This document shows, one piece after another, positions 20,298 to 32,151 of a DNA stretch of 64,000 bases. The stretch is from Adiantum capillus-veneris. Taxonomy: Eukaryota; Streptophyta; Polypodiopsida; Polypodiales; Pteridaceae. Positions within the stretch are counted from its first letter, which is position 1; every line of letters begins with the position of its first letter. The DNA is taken from contig CM043952.1 in NCBI GenBank assembly GCA_014529385.2, positions 68,083,370 through 68,147,369 on the forward strand, written 5' to 3'. Made by a program: the position numbers and the translations under genes. The notes beneath the pieces were generated by a model, which was not told where the DNA came from, ran no database searches, and worked only from the letters and a program-made list of their open reading frames with translations.

Positions 20298-21844
20298 TGT
20301 AATGGAAATCGACCATGAACATTGAGAATAACGGAATTAAGAAAACTGTAGTGAGCATTTTTATGAGGATACTTTGAGAAAATAGAGGGTGAACTTGATT
20401 AGAGGTAGCAACATAACCATTATACTTAATTAAATTGGCATGAACAATACTTTGCAAGAGAGAATTAGAGAACTTGGTAATAGTTGAGAACCGGATTTAT
20501 GTGGAGCCGGTCCCCCCTCCAAAAGGCTTTTGTTTTTATAGCTTCTCCCATAAAGAGAGACTTGGTACAATACAAGCTTTGTGTTCCTTGGGACCTTGAT
20601 GGTGCAACGAAGATAGAGAGCTTCATGCACCACAATTATGCCCGTAACTTAGCTAAATGAAAGCATTAACTTGTCCCCGGTCTCAGTCCCAAGACCTCAA
20701 ACACCTTCAAAGGTGGAGAGAGCTAGTAGGGAATGAGGGCGGGGAAGAGGAAGAAGATGTAGCTTACGAGATTCAATAATGTCCTCTCATACCATTACTC
20801 ATAGAGCTTAGCATAACATAGTAGCATAGTAATGGAGATGAAGAAGATGGCTAGCATAGCATTGAAGCATGGCTCTTGGTTGGATTTGCATTCCATAACC
20901 AAGAGTTGTTGGTGTAGGCTCTCAACTTCTCAAGCTTGGAGAAGGAGATGGAGTTCTTGCACTTTTACAAAGTGAGAATGAGAGCATGTGAGTGTGTGTG
21001 AGAGAGTATACCCCCAAGCACACCCCCATCTTGCTTTGGTCGACCCCTCCTTGTAGCTCATCCTTGGACTTGATTGGACCCCTGCAAGCCTAGCCAATCA
21101 CATACTTAGTGCATATCAAGCAACATGGGTAGTCTTTGGACAAGTGTTCTCCTCACCCCTTTGAGAGAGATGGCTTGATAATGCCTAGATAAGTATTTAA
21201 TTAAGCTAAATGCTAATTCGACCTCTCTCAAAGTTAACCAAAAGGCTTTAGGCACTACATGAGGGCAGCATGTGTAGGTGCTTGACATGTGTCCTTGTTG
21301 TCTTTTAGGTCTTGGGCTTGCCTTGAGTGAGTGAGTGTGTGTTCTCTCTTATATCCCTAGCTTTAGGGCTTGCCCCCCTTCTTGTAGGGGTCATGTTGAC
21401 TTTGGAACACCTCACCCCCTTGAGCACCTTAGTCATGAAGCCCCTCAAGCACCTTATTCATAAAACATGACAAGCACCTCAAGCACCTTAATCATCAAGC
21501 ATGACAAGCACCTCAAGCACCTTAGTCAGTACGAGCACGACAAGCACCTCAAGCTTGGGCCGGGTTTCCACCTCAAGCTCAGCCCTAGCTTTCCTAAGTT
21601 CCTAGGCCTAAGGACTTTTAACACTAACATTTGGAGGTATTTGATTAATCAAGCTCCACTAGCTAGCATTGCTCTTTGATTGGCTATCTCTCATTTGGAC
21701 CCATTGACTTTGGTCCCGTGCTGAGATAGATCCATATGTACATGTCTATATTCTAACTCTTGTTCCCGTTTATTCTCCCACATTAAATGATTAGTTTAAT
21801 ATGAGAAAATCATTTGGGTTAGTTAGATATTAGATTTTATAACA
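20298..21844 (-). repeat. 3' LTR of Ty3 element B (1,547 bp)
   Basis: On the minus strand it starts TGTTATAAAATC (21844) and ends CCATTACA (20298), homologous to the element A LTR at 4522-6146. It carries the uninterrupted version of the site where the 33-kb element entered the sister LTR: minus-strand CTCCATCTCCTTCTCC around 20939-20954. A polypurine tract lies just upstream (minus sense). The outer flank is CGATT (20293-20297). Confidence 0.9.
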
Positions 21845-21847
21845 TTA

Positions 21848-21857
21848 CCTCTCTTTT
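21848..21857 (-). other. Polypurine tract of Ty3 element B
   Basis: Minus strand AAAAGAGAGG, three bases before the LTR start TGTTAT. This is the expected plus-strand priming site and confirms that 20298-21844 is the 3' LTR of a minus-strand element. Confidence 0.75.
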
Positions 21858-23029
21858 GAAATCATAGTTGTCCTCGAGGACTATGAGGTAGAGGAGATAA
21901 AGCCTTAGTCATTAGTCTATGTTTCTTAGCGGGTAGAGGATCCCTTTTTACCCTATGACATCATTCCAAAATGGATGACTATTCCATTTGGGGCTTGGAA
22001 GACTTAGATACCTCAAGCATGTCTGCTCTTGAGTCCATTTCATTCTCCCAAAATAGGGTGACAAATTCTACTTGGTGTTTGAGAGACGTCGTCAGCAAAA
22101 ACATGATTCTAAGCATGCATACTACTTAAATTTGTGCACAATAAAAGAAAAACTAGTCTTATAAGGCAAAAACATTTTTAATTTAAAAACTATTTACATC
22201 TACTTACTCTATAGTATCACTGTAAGCATTGACAAGGTGCATACTATCCTGAAGCTGTGTTCCTTGCATCCATCTAACATCTTTAAAAGGATAAATTTTT
22301 AATTTAATAAGATACCGTCGGATAATCTCACCATGTATTTGTACCTTGTCTTCATGTCGAAGAATCGATTTGAGCTGAAGCACCTCTTCTTGATCTTTGA
22401 TTTGGGGCGGGTCCTCAATGATTGCCTTGTGGTGGCTCTCCTTTGTAAGGCTTAAGTAGGCTCACATAAAAAGCATTGTGAATAAGAAAATGGTTGGGAA
22501 ACTTGAGTTGATAGGCCATCTCATTGATTGGTTTTAAGATTTGAAAACGACCATAGTATCTTTTTGCTAGTTTAGCATAGTACTTTTGGTGGCCTGTACG
22601 ATTTTTGCTTGTAGTCTGCCTAAATCGAGCCTTGGAAAATTTGAGCAGCCTTTTGCCTTTGTTGTGAGATGGATATAGCCTCCTTAATCTTTTGGAAAGA
22701 TTCTTGTAGGTCTTGGCTGCCACCATACGATTTTTGCTTGTAGTCTGCCTAAATCGAGCCTTGGAAAATTTGAGCAGCCTTTTGCCTTTGTTGTGAGATG
22801 GATATAGCCTCCTTAATCTTTTGGAAAGATTCTTGTAGGTCTTGGCTATATTCATTGACAATGAAGAGCTTCTCATGTACCTTAAGTAAGTGGCAAGGGA
22901 CTTTTTAGTCTTTCTTCAATGATTTCGAAAGGTGCCTAGCTTCCCCGTAATAGTATGGACATTGTTATTGTACACATACTCTACAAGAGGTAGGTACTTT
23001 TCCCATTGTGAACGTTGATCTACTTTGGT
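21858..23029 (-). pseudogene. pol: Ty3 element B: C-terminal integrase and chromodomain-like tail
   Basis: Minus strand. The 153-residue ORF 22415-22876 ends with KLAKRYYGRFQILKPINEMA and NHFLIHNAFYVSLLKPY, typical of the integrase C-terminal region. Just downstream (about 22240-22400) another frame reads SILRHEDKVQIHGEIIRRYL and YPFKDVRWM, like the chromodomain that steers chromovirus integration. Upstream, 22880-23029 matches element A at about 1-145. The coding sequence is cut at 23029 by a solo LTR and resumes at 58606. Frames are broken and a 129-bp tandem duplication is present. Confidence 0.85.
22598..22855 (-). repeat. 129-bp tandem duplication inside integrase of element B
   Basis: The segment starting ACGATTTTTGCTTGTAGTCT occurs at 22598 and again at 22727, offset 129 bp (43 codons), nearly identical. 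In protein terms the block from AKTYKNLSKRL to TSKNR is doubled without shifting the frame. Confidence 0.9.
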
Positions 23030-23701
23030 TGTCATAAAATCTAATATCTAACCAACCCAAATGATTTTCTCATATTAAACTGATCATTTAATGTGGGAGA
23101 ATAAACATGAACAAGGATTAGAATATAGACATGTGTTTATGGATCTGTCTCAACATGGGGCCAAGGGTAAAAGGGGTCCAAATGAGAGATGGTATGTTAA
23201 AAAGCAATGCTCCCTAATGGAGCTTGAAGACCGTAGGGTTAGCTTCATTAAAGACCTTCAAAAGTTAGTGTTCAAAAGTCCTTTCACCTTAGGGTGGCTA
23301 GGGATGACCTTGAGGTGGGAATCCTACCCAAGCACGAGGTGCTTGTTGGCTTGCTAAGTGTTAGTGGGAACTTTACCCAAAAGATTTAGGTGTTTCACAC
23401 ATGCTTAAATGACTAAAGTTCTTGAAGTATTCAATTCAAAGATAACTCTCAAGAGACATGAGCTTGCCATGCTTGATTGACTAACTCTTTGAAGTATTCA
23501 ATTCAAACCAAATGACTTGATAAGCATAAAAGACACATGTTCAAATGATCCTTTAGATGTGGCCCTCATGATGTGTTTGAATGCTATTGGATAGGTTTTA
23601 AAGGGGTCCAATGAGAATTTAAATACATAAAAATAAATAATTAAGTTCTTTCTCTCAAAGAGGAAAAAGAGGACACATGTTCAAATGAAATAATAAAATA
23701 A

Positions 23702-23777
<76 letters not shown>

Positions 23778-23853
23778 TACTCTCCCCCCCCGTCCCCCCC
23801 CACACACACACATTCTCTCATTGTGTGGAGTGCAAAATGCAAGAGCTCCATCT
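23025..23853 (+). repeat. Solo LTR C, left part (5' portion), with target duplication TTGGT
   Basis: TTGGT at 23025-23029 is followed by an LTR start TGTCATAAAATC (23030), in the opposite orientation to element B. The match to the element A LTR runs, with indels and a (GA)n tract at 23705-23774, to GAGCTCC-ATCT (23850-23853). There the LTR stops and the 33-kb element begins. The LTR resumes at 57134. Only one LTR's worth of sequence exists in total (about 1.43 kb) and there is no internal region, so it is a solo LTR that entered the integrase gene of element B. Confidence 0.88.
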
Positions 23854-23869
23854 AAGACCATATTAGGTA
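23854..23869 (+). repeat. Left terminal inverted repeat of the 33-kb element
   Basis: AAGACCATATTAGGTA, perfect complement of 57114-57129. Similarity continues imperfectly inward for about 20 bp. A related hairpin, TTTTCCACTT/AAAGTGGGAAAA at about 23932-23953, repeats the AAAGTGGGAAAA word that lies just inside the right end. Confidence 0.9.
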
Positions 23870-24145
23870 TTTTGGTAAAAATCTCACATTATGGGAATCT
23901 CCAAATCGACCGAATTCATGTAATTTGGGAATTTTCCACTTAAAGTGGGAAAAATTGAGGTGTGTGGCTAGTAAATAAAGTGAAAATCTCATAGGATTGT
24001 GGTGTTGATAAACACCAAAAGTCAAGAGGATGTACAACACATGGATTTGAATAATAACTATAAATTACATAAAACAAAGGAAGATACAAAAAAGATTTTG
24101 TTTACAAATTGACTAGTATAGTCACAATAGAAGCTCCACATAATT

Positions 24146-27100
24146 CTACTCCACATTTGATACCATATCTGAACTTTGATCCAAGTGTGGCTGATGTGCA
24201 CGAGTGAGGCCTTCTTTGGCTTTTAGAGCATGTCTTTCTGGAATCTTTATTCTAGAAAATGGTCCTTCTTTGTTGGGTCTCCAGGACCAAACAATTGCAT
24301 CTATAGTTTCCCACACTTGTGGGTCCTTATAGTTGACAGCCCAATAACCCTTCCAACAATTACTGTAAGCTTGAGTATCTGTCATCCCACTTTTTCTCGC
24401 GCAAGGTGCCCAATATTGAATCAAGAGTTTTCTGTAGTTTGGTGATGTAGGCTCATTATCAATGTCAGATAAAGCCATTGCAAGCCACACTGGATAGATT
24501 TCTGTGTCACTCGGAACAAGCATAAGAAAGTCACCTTGGTGCACATCAGACATAGGGTCAAACTCTTCCCTTGGCCTATCTCGTTGAGGCCCACAAAAAT
24601 GATCGTTCAACTCTTCAAGGCCTAGGAATCTTTCTGCTCCTTGTTGCAAATTCATTGTAGTGCTTTGTAGATGAGAATATTCTTGAGTTTTTGGCCAAAA
24701 TATTTCATACAAGACTCCCTCTGATATGATTGCTTTTCCAATCTCTTCAATTACCTTACTCCAATAATCTATCACGGGTCTATAATATCGCGGAATACTT
24801 GAACCATTCCCTAAATTTTTCCAAAATTTTATATAGTTCTTTAGCCCCAAAATGACTTCTTCGTGGGCCTTGACATACTCCGCCATTTGTACTAGAGGTG
24901 GATCTCCATGTGGTAACATTGGCTTGCCTTCTGTGTCTGTTTTCCAAAGGCGAATACTTCCACTCCAACTTGATACACCTACATGTGCCTTATATTGCAT
25001 CATTGGTGTCTCATCCTGCATAAAGAACCTGAACTGAAGCGGTTTGGAATGTCCAACAAGTATGTCTTGTCCATCACAAAGATAGCCATCACAATATTGC
25101 TTGAAATCAGGGATCTTTGTGAGAAAAAATGGAGCTGGAGATGAAGATGAGCTGTTTCGTAATGTATCCATCAAATGTGGCAAAGTATAGGTTTGTGTAA
25201 CTCTCAACTTCTCTGAAAACCTACTAAACATGGCGTCTATGTCCTCATGTGTATGCCCAACCATTAAAAATCCCAGCTGGATGGTTTTGAAAACACCCCT
25301 TGCAACAAGCATTGACAAATAGGCAAATAAGTATCGATTTTTGTTTTCCCCTGCACAATTATCCAATTGTAGCAACAAGTTCTCTGGCAATCTGCGAAAT
25401 GTTGACCCCAATTCCTCTTCTGCAATTTCTGACGACTGCACAATGGGCTCTTTTCCATCACTCAAGTTATGGTAGTCCAAAGCATCCCTTGAGTTCAAAG
25501 CATGTAGTAGTGAAATATTGCTCCTTGGAAGTCCATTTGTTACTAGATCACCAAGAGGATGCTTATCTATCCTCTCGAGGTTATGTAAACAATTAGCAAT
25601 TGAGCCAATTGTAAGATTTGGATCAGCTGGCCACAAACCATTCAAGACAAAGTGTCCGTAATGACCTTCTCCATGTCCATGAGTGATCATGCCAATCAAT
25701 GCCACCTGCAGATTATATCCTGAATCCACACCCTTGGGAACAATGCGTAATCTAGGAATGGCAGTCTTCTTTTGATCCATCTTATCATGGATTATGCATA
25801 CATATTTTTGTGGTTGAGTTTCTGAATACGTGCGCCATGCATAATATAGGCTTCTGCAACTCTTTTGTTGTGCCATGTGAACTTCTCTCTCCCTCAAGAG
25901 AAGAGCTCTCTCTTCAAGAGAAGGTTTAGCTTCTAACCTTGCCTTGATTGAACTACAAATATTGCACTTAGAGAACTCACTCGTCTTTGTTAAAGTGACA
26001 TGTGGGTACTCTTTGTTCCAAATTCTACCAAAAGAAGATTGGGATAGCTTCTTCTCATAGCCCATTTGGTCAAGTGTCGTGTTGATTTCACATAAAATAT
26101 CCACTTGTTTGTATGTTGATGGAATCACCAATTGAGTCTCTCTTGAGCCATCTAGCAGTGTTCTACTTCTATGTGGCATTTTCTCAGAGTTATTTTCCAC
26201 AAACTCGTTTAGTAGTGCTCTTGCTAAACTAGTATGTTGAAGTCCCCTTCTCAATGTACATGTGTTCCCATGTACATATTGGCGCACACCATTTTCAAAG
26301 TTCTCCTTGTATCGATAAAATGATGTCTTTGGTATTCCATGTAGCTCATACCATGCTCTACAACAAACAATAGAGCCATTTAGCCTGAATTGGTATCGTG
26401 ACTTCTCATCTTTCTGATAACATATAGAAAGAACATCATAAACATAATTAGTGCGTGATTTTTGAGACTCTCCCCAAAATTGTTGTCGTAACCTTGTCAC
26501 CATATCACGATCTGCAAATTGGAAGCATTTTTGTGCACAACAATCAATGCATGATACCCTTTGAATTGATTTGTTTGAAAGGTAAAAAGTCGAAGCTGGT
26601 GCTGCTTTTGATTTTTGAGTCCTGTTCATGAAAGTGTATCGTCTCTTCCTTGACAACTGGACAACATTACTCCCATCAAGTTTTTTTCCAACATTGCCAT
26701 CGTTGGATACATCCTCATATGTAGCATGCATGCCATCAACAGGAACAAAGCGTTGTAATGGGCTCCCATTCAACATTGTTGTCTGCTTGATGGGCCACTT
26801 TAGCAAAGTGATGCTACCCACTTCAACCACATCATGAATGCTTGCATTTTCTCTTTCAATACCCACACCCACACAATCAGGACCAAGTTCCTGAAAGTTG
26901 ACATAATCATGTGGAAATACATATAAGATGGTCCCTTCATTCATGGTTTGCATCATTGTGTCATCTTTTAAAAGGACCCTCTGATTTCTCCAAGACTCTC
27001 GAATCATTGCTTCAAATTCTGGGCTTGTCATAGGTATTGCATCTGTAACTAGAGGATCAGAATGATCATGTTCTTCATCACCATTGTAGCTTTCGTGTGG

Positions 27101-27373
27101 ATCAATTAAGTTCCCATTTAATACAAAAGATTGCAAAAGAAGCTTTGACCATCGAACAACACTCCATAATGAGCCTTGGAGAGATGAAGTATCCATTGTA
27201 GGAAAAGGTAGGACCACATCCTTCAAGCATTCCTCCACTAGTATGGAGACATTTCCCAGCCCTATCTTTGTACCACCACAAGTGGAATCTGGATCTGTTC
27301 TACACACACAACCAATACCAACGATTTCATTGTCAAGTATCATATGTACTTTCTCCCCAGATTCGAAGTCCAT
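24146..27373 (-). CDS. DUF7869-type protein, candidate transposase of the 33-kb element
   Basis: A single open exon of 1075 codons. The N-terminus (about 8-80: LDNEIVGIGCV, GLGNVSILV, LPFP, VVRWSKLLL) resembles the DUF8039 module of plant transposon proteins. Cys-rich CIDCCAQKC (275-283) and CNIC (470-473) may bind zinc. The core resembles DUF7869/RNase-H-fold integrases: IIHDKMDQ (Asp530, Asp533), LLLQLDNCAGENKNRY (Asp671) and VGHTHEDIDAMFSRF (His707 to Asp713), spaced as a DDE/D triad could be. The C-terminal third is unrecognised. The start at 27371-27373 follows a good splice acceptor (CTTTTTACTTACAG on the minus strand), so an untranslated upstream exon is expected, with repeat array 1 in the intron. 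The role as transposase is inferred from position next to the left end, family and intactness. Confidence 0.8.
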   Translation of the reverse strand: MDFESGEKVHMILDNEIVGIGCVCRTDPDSTCGGTKIGLGNVSILVEECLKDVVLPFPTMDTSSLQGSLWSVVRWSKLLLQSFVLNGNLIDPHESYNGDEEHDHSDPLVTDAIPMTSPEFEAMIRESWRNQRVLLKDDTMMQTMNEGTILYVFPHDYVNFQELGPDCVGVGIERENASIHDVVEVGSITLLKWPIKQTTMLNGSPLQRFVPVDGMHATYEDVSNDGNVGKKLDGSNVVQLSRKRRYTFMNRTQKSKAAPASTFYLSNKSIQRVSCIDCCAQKCFQFADRDMVTRLRQQFWGESQKSRTNYVYDVLSICYQKDEKSRYQFRLNGSIVCCRAWYELHGIPKTSFYRYKENFENGVRQYVHGNTCTLRRGLQHTSLARALLNEFVENNSEKMPHRSRTLLDGSRETQLVIPSTYKQVDILCEINTTLDQMGYEKKLSQSSFGRIWNKEYPHVTLTKTSEFSKCNICSSIKARLEAKPSLEERALLLREREVHMAQQKSCRSLYYAWRTYSETQPQKYVCIIHDKMDQKKTAIPRLRIVPKGVDSGYNLQVALIGMITHGHGEGHYGHFVLNGLWPADPNLTIGSIANCLHNLERIDKHPLGDLVTNGLPRSNISLLHALNSRDALDYHNLSDGKEPIVQSSEIAEEELGSTFRRLPENLLLQLDNCAGENKNRYLFAYLSMLVARGVFKTIQLGFLMVGHTHEDIDAMFSRFSEKLRVTQTYTLPHLMDTLRNSSSSSPAPFFLTKIPDFKQYCDGYLCDGQDILVGHSKPLQFRFFMQDETPMMQYKAHVGVSSWSGSIRLWKTDTEGKPMLPHGDPPLVQMAEYVKAHEEVILGLKNYIKFWKNLGNGSSIPRYYRPVIDYWSKVIEEIGKAIISEGVLYEIFWPKTQEYSHLQSTTMNLQQGAERFLGLEELNDHFCGPQRDRPREEFDPMSDVHQGDFLMLVPSDTEIYPVWLAMALSDIDNEPTSPNYRKLLIQYWAPCARKSGMTDTQAYSNCWKGYWAVNYKDPQVWETIDAIVWSWRPNKEGPFSRIKIPERHALKAKEGLTRAHQPHLDQSSDMVSNVE

Positions 27374-27474
27374 CCTGTAAGTAAAAAGATTACATTGTTA
27401 AATCCATAGTTATAGAAAAATACTCTTCAAACCAAAAATCATGCTACAACATGAAAAAGGTTTGCATAGGTTGG

Positions 27475-30450
27475 ACAAGTGGTGAACCTTGAGACCAAAT
27501 CCTCCTTGCTATATTAATGGAAGCAAGGTTGGACAAGTGGTGGACCTTGAAACCAAAGCCTCTTTGCTATATGAGAGCATAGGTTGGACAAGTGGTGGAC
27601 CTAGTTGTAATACCCACTGCCACCTATCAACTACTATAGGACTATGCTTTCCAATGTCCAAGTATCCCTTGAGTCTTTCAAGGTTGAACACGTGGTGGAC
27701 CTTGAAACAAAAATCCCCTTTCTATATCAGAGCATAGCTTGGACAAGTGGTGGACCTAGTTATAATGCCCAATATCCAAGGTGAAATACCTTAGGACTTT
27801 GCTACCTTGCTTGCCAATGTTTACGTAGCCCCTCATTTCTTTAATGGAAGTAAGGTTGGACAAGTGGTGGACCTTGAAACCAAAGCCTCTTTGCTATATA
27901 AGAGCATAGGTTGGACCTAGTTTTAATACCCACTGCCACCTATCAACTACTATAAGACTATGCTTTCCAATGTCCAAGTATCCCTTGAGTCTTTCAAGGT
28001 TGAACACGTGGTGGACCTTGAAACAAAAATCCCCTTTCTATATTAGAAAGGTTGAACACATGGTGGACCTTGAAACGAAAATCCCCTTTCTTTATCAGAG
28101 CATAGCTTGGACAAGTGGTGGACCTAGTTATAATGCCCAATATCCAAGGTGAAATACCTTAGGACTTTGCTACCTTGCTTGCCAATGTTTACGTAGCCCC
28201 TCATTTCTTTAATGGAAGTAAGGTTGGACAAGTGGTGGACCTTGAAACCAAAGCCTCTTTGCTATATAAGAGCATAGGTTGGACCTAGTTTTAATACCCA
28301 CTGCCACCTATCAACTACTATAAGACTATGCTTTCCAATGTCCAAGTATCCCTTGAGTCTTTCAAGGTTGAACACGTGGTGGACCTTGAAACAAAAATCC
28401 CCTTTCTATATTAGAAAGGTTGAACACATGGTGGACCTTGAAACGAAAATCCCCTTTCTTTATCAGAGCATAGCTTGGACAAGTGGTGGACCTAGTTATA
28501 ATGCCCAATATCCAAGGTGAAATACCTTAGGACTTTGCTACCTTGCTTGCCAATGTTTACGTAGCCCCTCATTTCTTTAATGGAAGTAAGGTTGGACAAG
28601 TGGTGGACCTTGAAACCAAAGCCTCTTTGCTATATAAGAGCATAGGTTGGACCTAGTTTTAATACCCACTGCCACCTATCAACTACTATAAGACTATGCT
28701 TTCCAATGTCCAAGTATCCCTTGAGTCTTTCAAGGTTGAACACGTGGTGGACCTTGAAACAAAAATCCCCTTTCTATATTAGAAAGGTTGAACACATGGT
28801 GGACCTTGAAACGAAAATCCCCTTTCTTTATCAGAGCATAGCTTGGACAAGTGGTGGACCTAGTTATAATGCCCAATATCCAAGGTGAAATACCTTAGGA
28901 CTTTGCTACCTTGCTTGCCAATGTTTACGTAGCCCTCATTTCTTTAATGGAAGTAAGGTTGGACAAGTGGTGGACCTTGAAACCAAAGCCTCTTTGCTAT
29001 ATAAGAGCATAGGTTGGACCTAGTTTTAATACCCACTGCCACCTATCAACTACTATAAGACTATGCTTTCAATGTCCAAGTATCCCTTGAGTCTTTCAAG
29101 GTTGAACACGTGGTGGACCTTGAAACAAAAATCCCCTTTCTATATTAGAAAGGTTGAACACATGGTGGACCTTGAAACGAAAATCCCCTTTCTTTATCAG
29201 AGCATAGCTTGGACAAGTGGTGGACCTAGTTATAATGCCCAATATCCAAGGTGAAATACCTTAGGACTTTGCTACCTTGCTTGCCAATGTTTACGTAGCC
29301 CCTCATTTCTTTAATGGAAGTAAGGTTGGACAAGTGGTGGACCTTGAAACCAAAGCCTCTTTGCTATATAAGAGCATAGGTTGGACCTAGTTTTAATACC
29401 CACTGCCACCTATCAACTACTATAAGACTATGCTTTCCAATGTCCAAGTATCCCTTGAGTCATTCAAGGTTGAACACGTGGTGGACCTTGAAACAAAAAT
29501 CCCCTTTCTATATTAGAAAGGTTGAACACATGGTGGACCTTTAAACGAAAATCCCCTTTCTTTATCAGAGCATAGCTTGGACAAGTGGTGGACCTAGTTA
29601 TAATGCCCAATATCCAAGGTGAAACACCTTAGAGCCTTGCTACCTTGCTTGCCAATGTTTACGTAGCCCCTCATTTCTTTAATGGAAGCAAGGTTGGACA
29701 AGTGGTGGACCTTGAAAGCAAAGCCTCTTTGCGATATGAGAGCATAGGTTGGACCTAGTTGTAATACCCACTGCCACCTATCAACTACTATAGGACTATG
29801 CTTTCCAATGTCCAAGTATCCCTTGAGTCTTGCAAGGTTGAACACGTGGTGGACCTTGAAACCAAAATCCCCTTTCCATATCAGAGCATAGCTTGGACAA
29901 GTGGTGGACCTAGTTATAAAGCCCCTCCTTTCTTTAATGGAAGAAAGGTTGGAAAAGTGGTGAATCTTGAAACCCAAACCCTTTGGCTATATATAGAGGA
30001 TATCTTGGACAAGTGGTGGCTTAGTTGTAGTATCCAATGTCCAAGGTCCAAGGTGAACTATGTAAAGACCTTACTTCCAAAAACAGAGTCGTACAAGTGG
30101 TTCTCCTTGAAACCAAAACCTCCTTAGTGTATTAGAACATAGCTTGGAGAAGTGGTGGACTTAGTTGTAATGGTGAATGTCCAAAGCAAACTATTATAGG
30201 ACCTTGCTTCCCAAATCAAGTTTGGACAAGTGGTGGATCTTGAAACCAAAACCCCCTTACTCTATTAGAGCATAGCTTAGATAAGTGGTGGACCTAGCTG
30301 CCATGGAAAATGTTCAATCTGAACTGCTGCAAGACCTTGCTATTAAATGTCTAAGTAGAGCTAGCTTCTTTAATGGAATCAAGGTTGGGAAAGTGGTGCA
30401 TCTTGAAACCAAAAGCCCTTTATTGTATTAGAGCATAGCTTGGACAAGTG
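27475..30450 (+). repeat. Repeat array 1, with near-identical 368-bp tandem units
   Basis: The word TTGGACAAGTGGTGGACCTT recurs throughout on the plus strand. Between about 27.5 and 29.9 kb it sits in a larger unit repeated about five times with a 368-bp step (for example, matching positions 27970, 28338, 28706). Units differ by few bases; two single-base deletions mark the fourth. Beyond 29.9 kb the units decay. The array lies in the presumed first intron of the DUF7869 gene. The short ORFs repeating MSKYPLSLSRLNTWWTL are products of the repeat, not genes. Confidence 0.92.
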
Positions 30451-32117
30451 AGGGACCTAGTTTTAATGTGTGATGTCCAAAGAAAAGTATTACAAGACCT
30501 TGCTTTCCAATATTTGAATTGGTCAAGTGGTTAAAACTAAGTATAAAACTTTGACCATTTTCTTCTCGAATTGCCAAAAAGCTAGTTTTAGACACCCCTA
30601 AATGAAAATGGTTTAGGGTGGCCTTAAACAATGTTTTTTCAAAGACTTGAACAAAAGGGTTGTCGAAGAGTAATGACAATTTATTGTGGCTTGAAGTGCC
30701 TGAGTATGTGAAAACAAGCCTAGGTTTTCCACGAGGCAAAAGGTGACATAATAAGAACATTGGAAAGTTAGGATTGACCATGTGGCCTAAACTTTGGCAA
30801 GTGAAGTGGTGGCCAAGTTTTGTGGCACAGTGTGCACTTGGTCCTATATGTGTTGACCACTTGGCTAAATCTAGGACCATAAGGCCAAACCTTTGGCACC
30901 TTAAATATAGTATGGGACATAATCTAGAACTGCTATAGTAAATTAGTAGTATAGCTAATATGTTAATATTTGTATTATATTTAAGTATATGCTAATATAA
31001 TTTATGTTCAAAATTTCACTAATGAAGAATGTTCCCATTTAGCACTCCAGATGCGGGGTCTTAGGGCAATGCCACAATGGGGTGACAAGGCAGCGCTTCC
31101 ACGTGAGGTTTGGGGATAGCGCTCTTGATGGGGATGTGGAATATAGCGCTCTCGATGGCGGGGCTTGGGAGGTTGATTTTGGGATATTGTTCTCGGGGTC
31201 TTGGGGCAGGGGTGCACTGGATGGGGCTCGCAGCGGCTAGGGGCAGCGCCAAAGATTTTTTTTTTTTTAAAGTGAATTCCTAGTATAGAGTTATGCATGT
31301 TTTTCATATTTTCAACCATGATTTCTTTAATTTTGGCCGTGTGAATTGGTTAATTTTTTATATTGCTTTTGTTTTTTTTAATCCTATGATAAAACATGGA
31401 CTTGTAGCATACGTGGCATTTTAATAAACCCTATCAAGATTAGGCACACAGAGAGCGCACGAGAAACGCACACAGAGAAAGCAGGCGAGCAGCAAAAACA
31501 CAGAAAGCGCACACGGATCGCACACAGTTGGAGTATACGCGCGCGTAGAGGAGCAAGCTCGGCATCGTACACAACACACAGGTGGAGTGCACAGGATTGA
31601 AAGTTCGCGCACAAGACAAAGAAACAGCAGCGTACACAACGCTTTCCAGAAGGGCAGGATCGGGCAGTCTTCTCAGGAGACATTGCACACCTCACGAATA
31701 GAGAAAAAACAGGTATTTCTCTCTCTCTCACTCTCTGTCTTTCTCCATATAGAGAAGATGGTTCTCTGTAACTCTTCTTGCACACACACTCTCTCGTCAA
31801 AAGACAGAGATACATAGTTTAAACGTATCCCCGCACACATACACATATTCCCACACATCGTCTTCCTCTCTTCCACATACATAACCACAGTGAAATCTGT
31901 TATCTTGCTGTCTCTCTCTTGAAAATACATGCACATATTCCCACACATCGTCTTCCTCACTTCCACATACATAACCACAATGAAATCTGTTATCTTGTTG
32001 TCTCTCTCTTGAAAATACGTGCACATATTCCCATACATCGTCTTCCTCTCTTCCACATACATAAACACAGTGAAATCTGTTATCTTTCTCTCTCCTCTCT
32101 CTAAAAACAGTTATTTA

Positions 32118-32151
<34 letters not shown>

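Noticed and set aside
24230-26837. Plus-strand ORFs across 24-27 kb
   Set aside because: Antisense shadows of the 1075-codon minus-strand gene.
31008-31815. Minus-strand ORFs in the GC-rich spacer (Pro/Arg- and Cys/Leu-rich)
   Set aside because: Low-complexity, overlapping in several frames, with no recognisable domain. More likely 5' untranslated or regulatory sequence.
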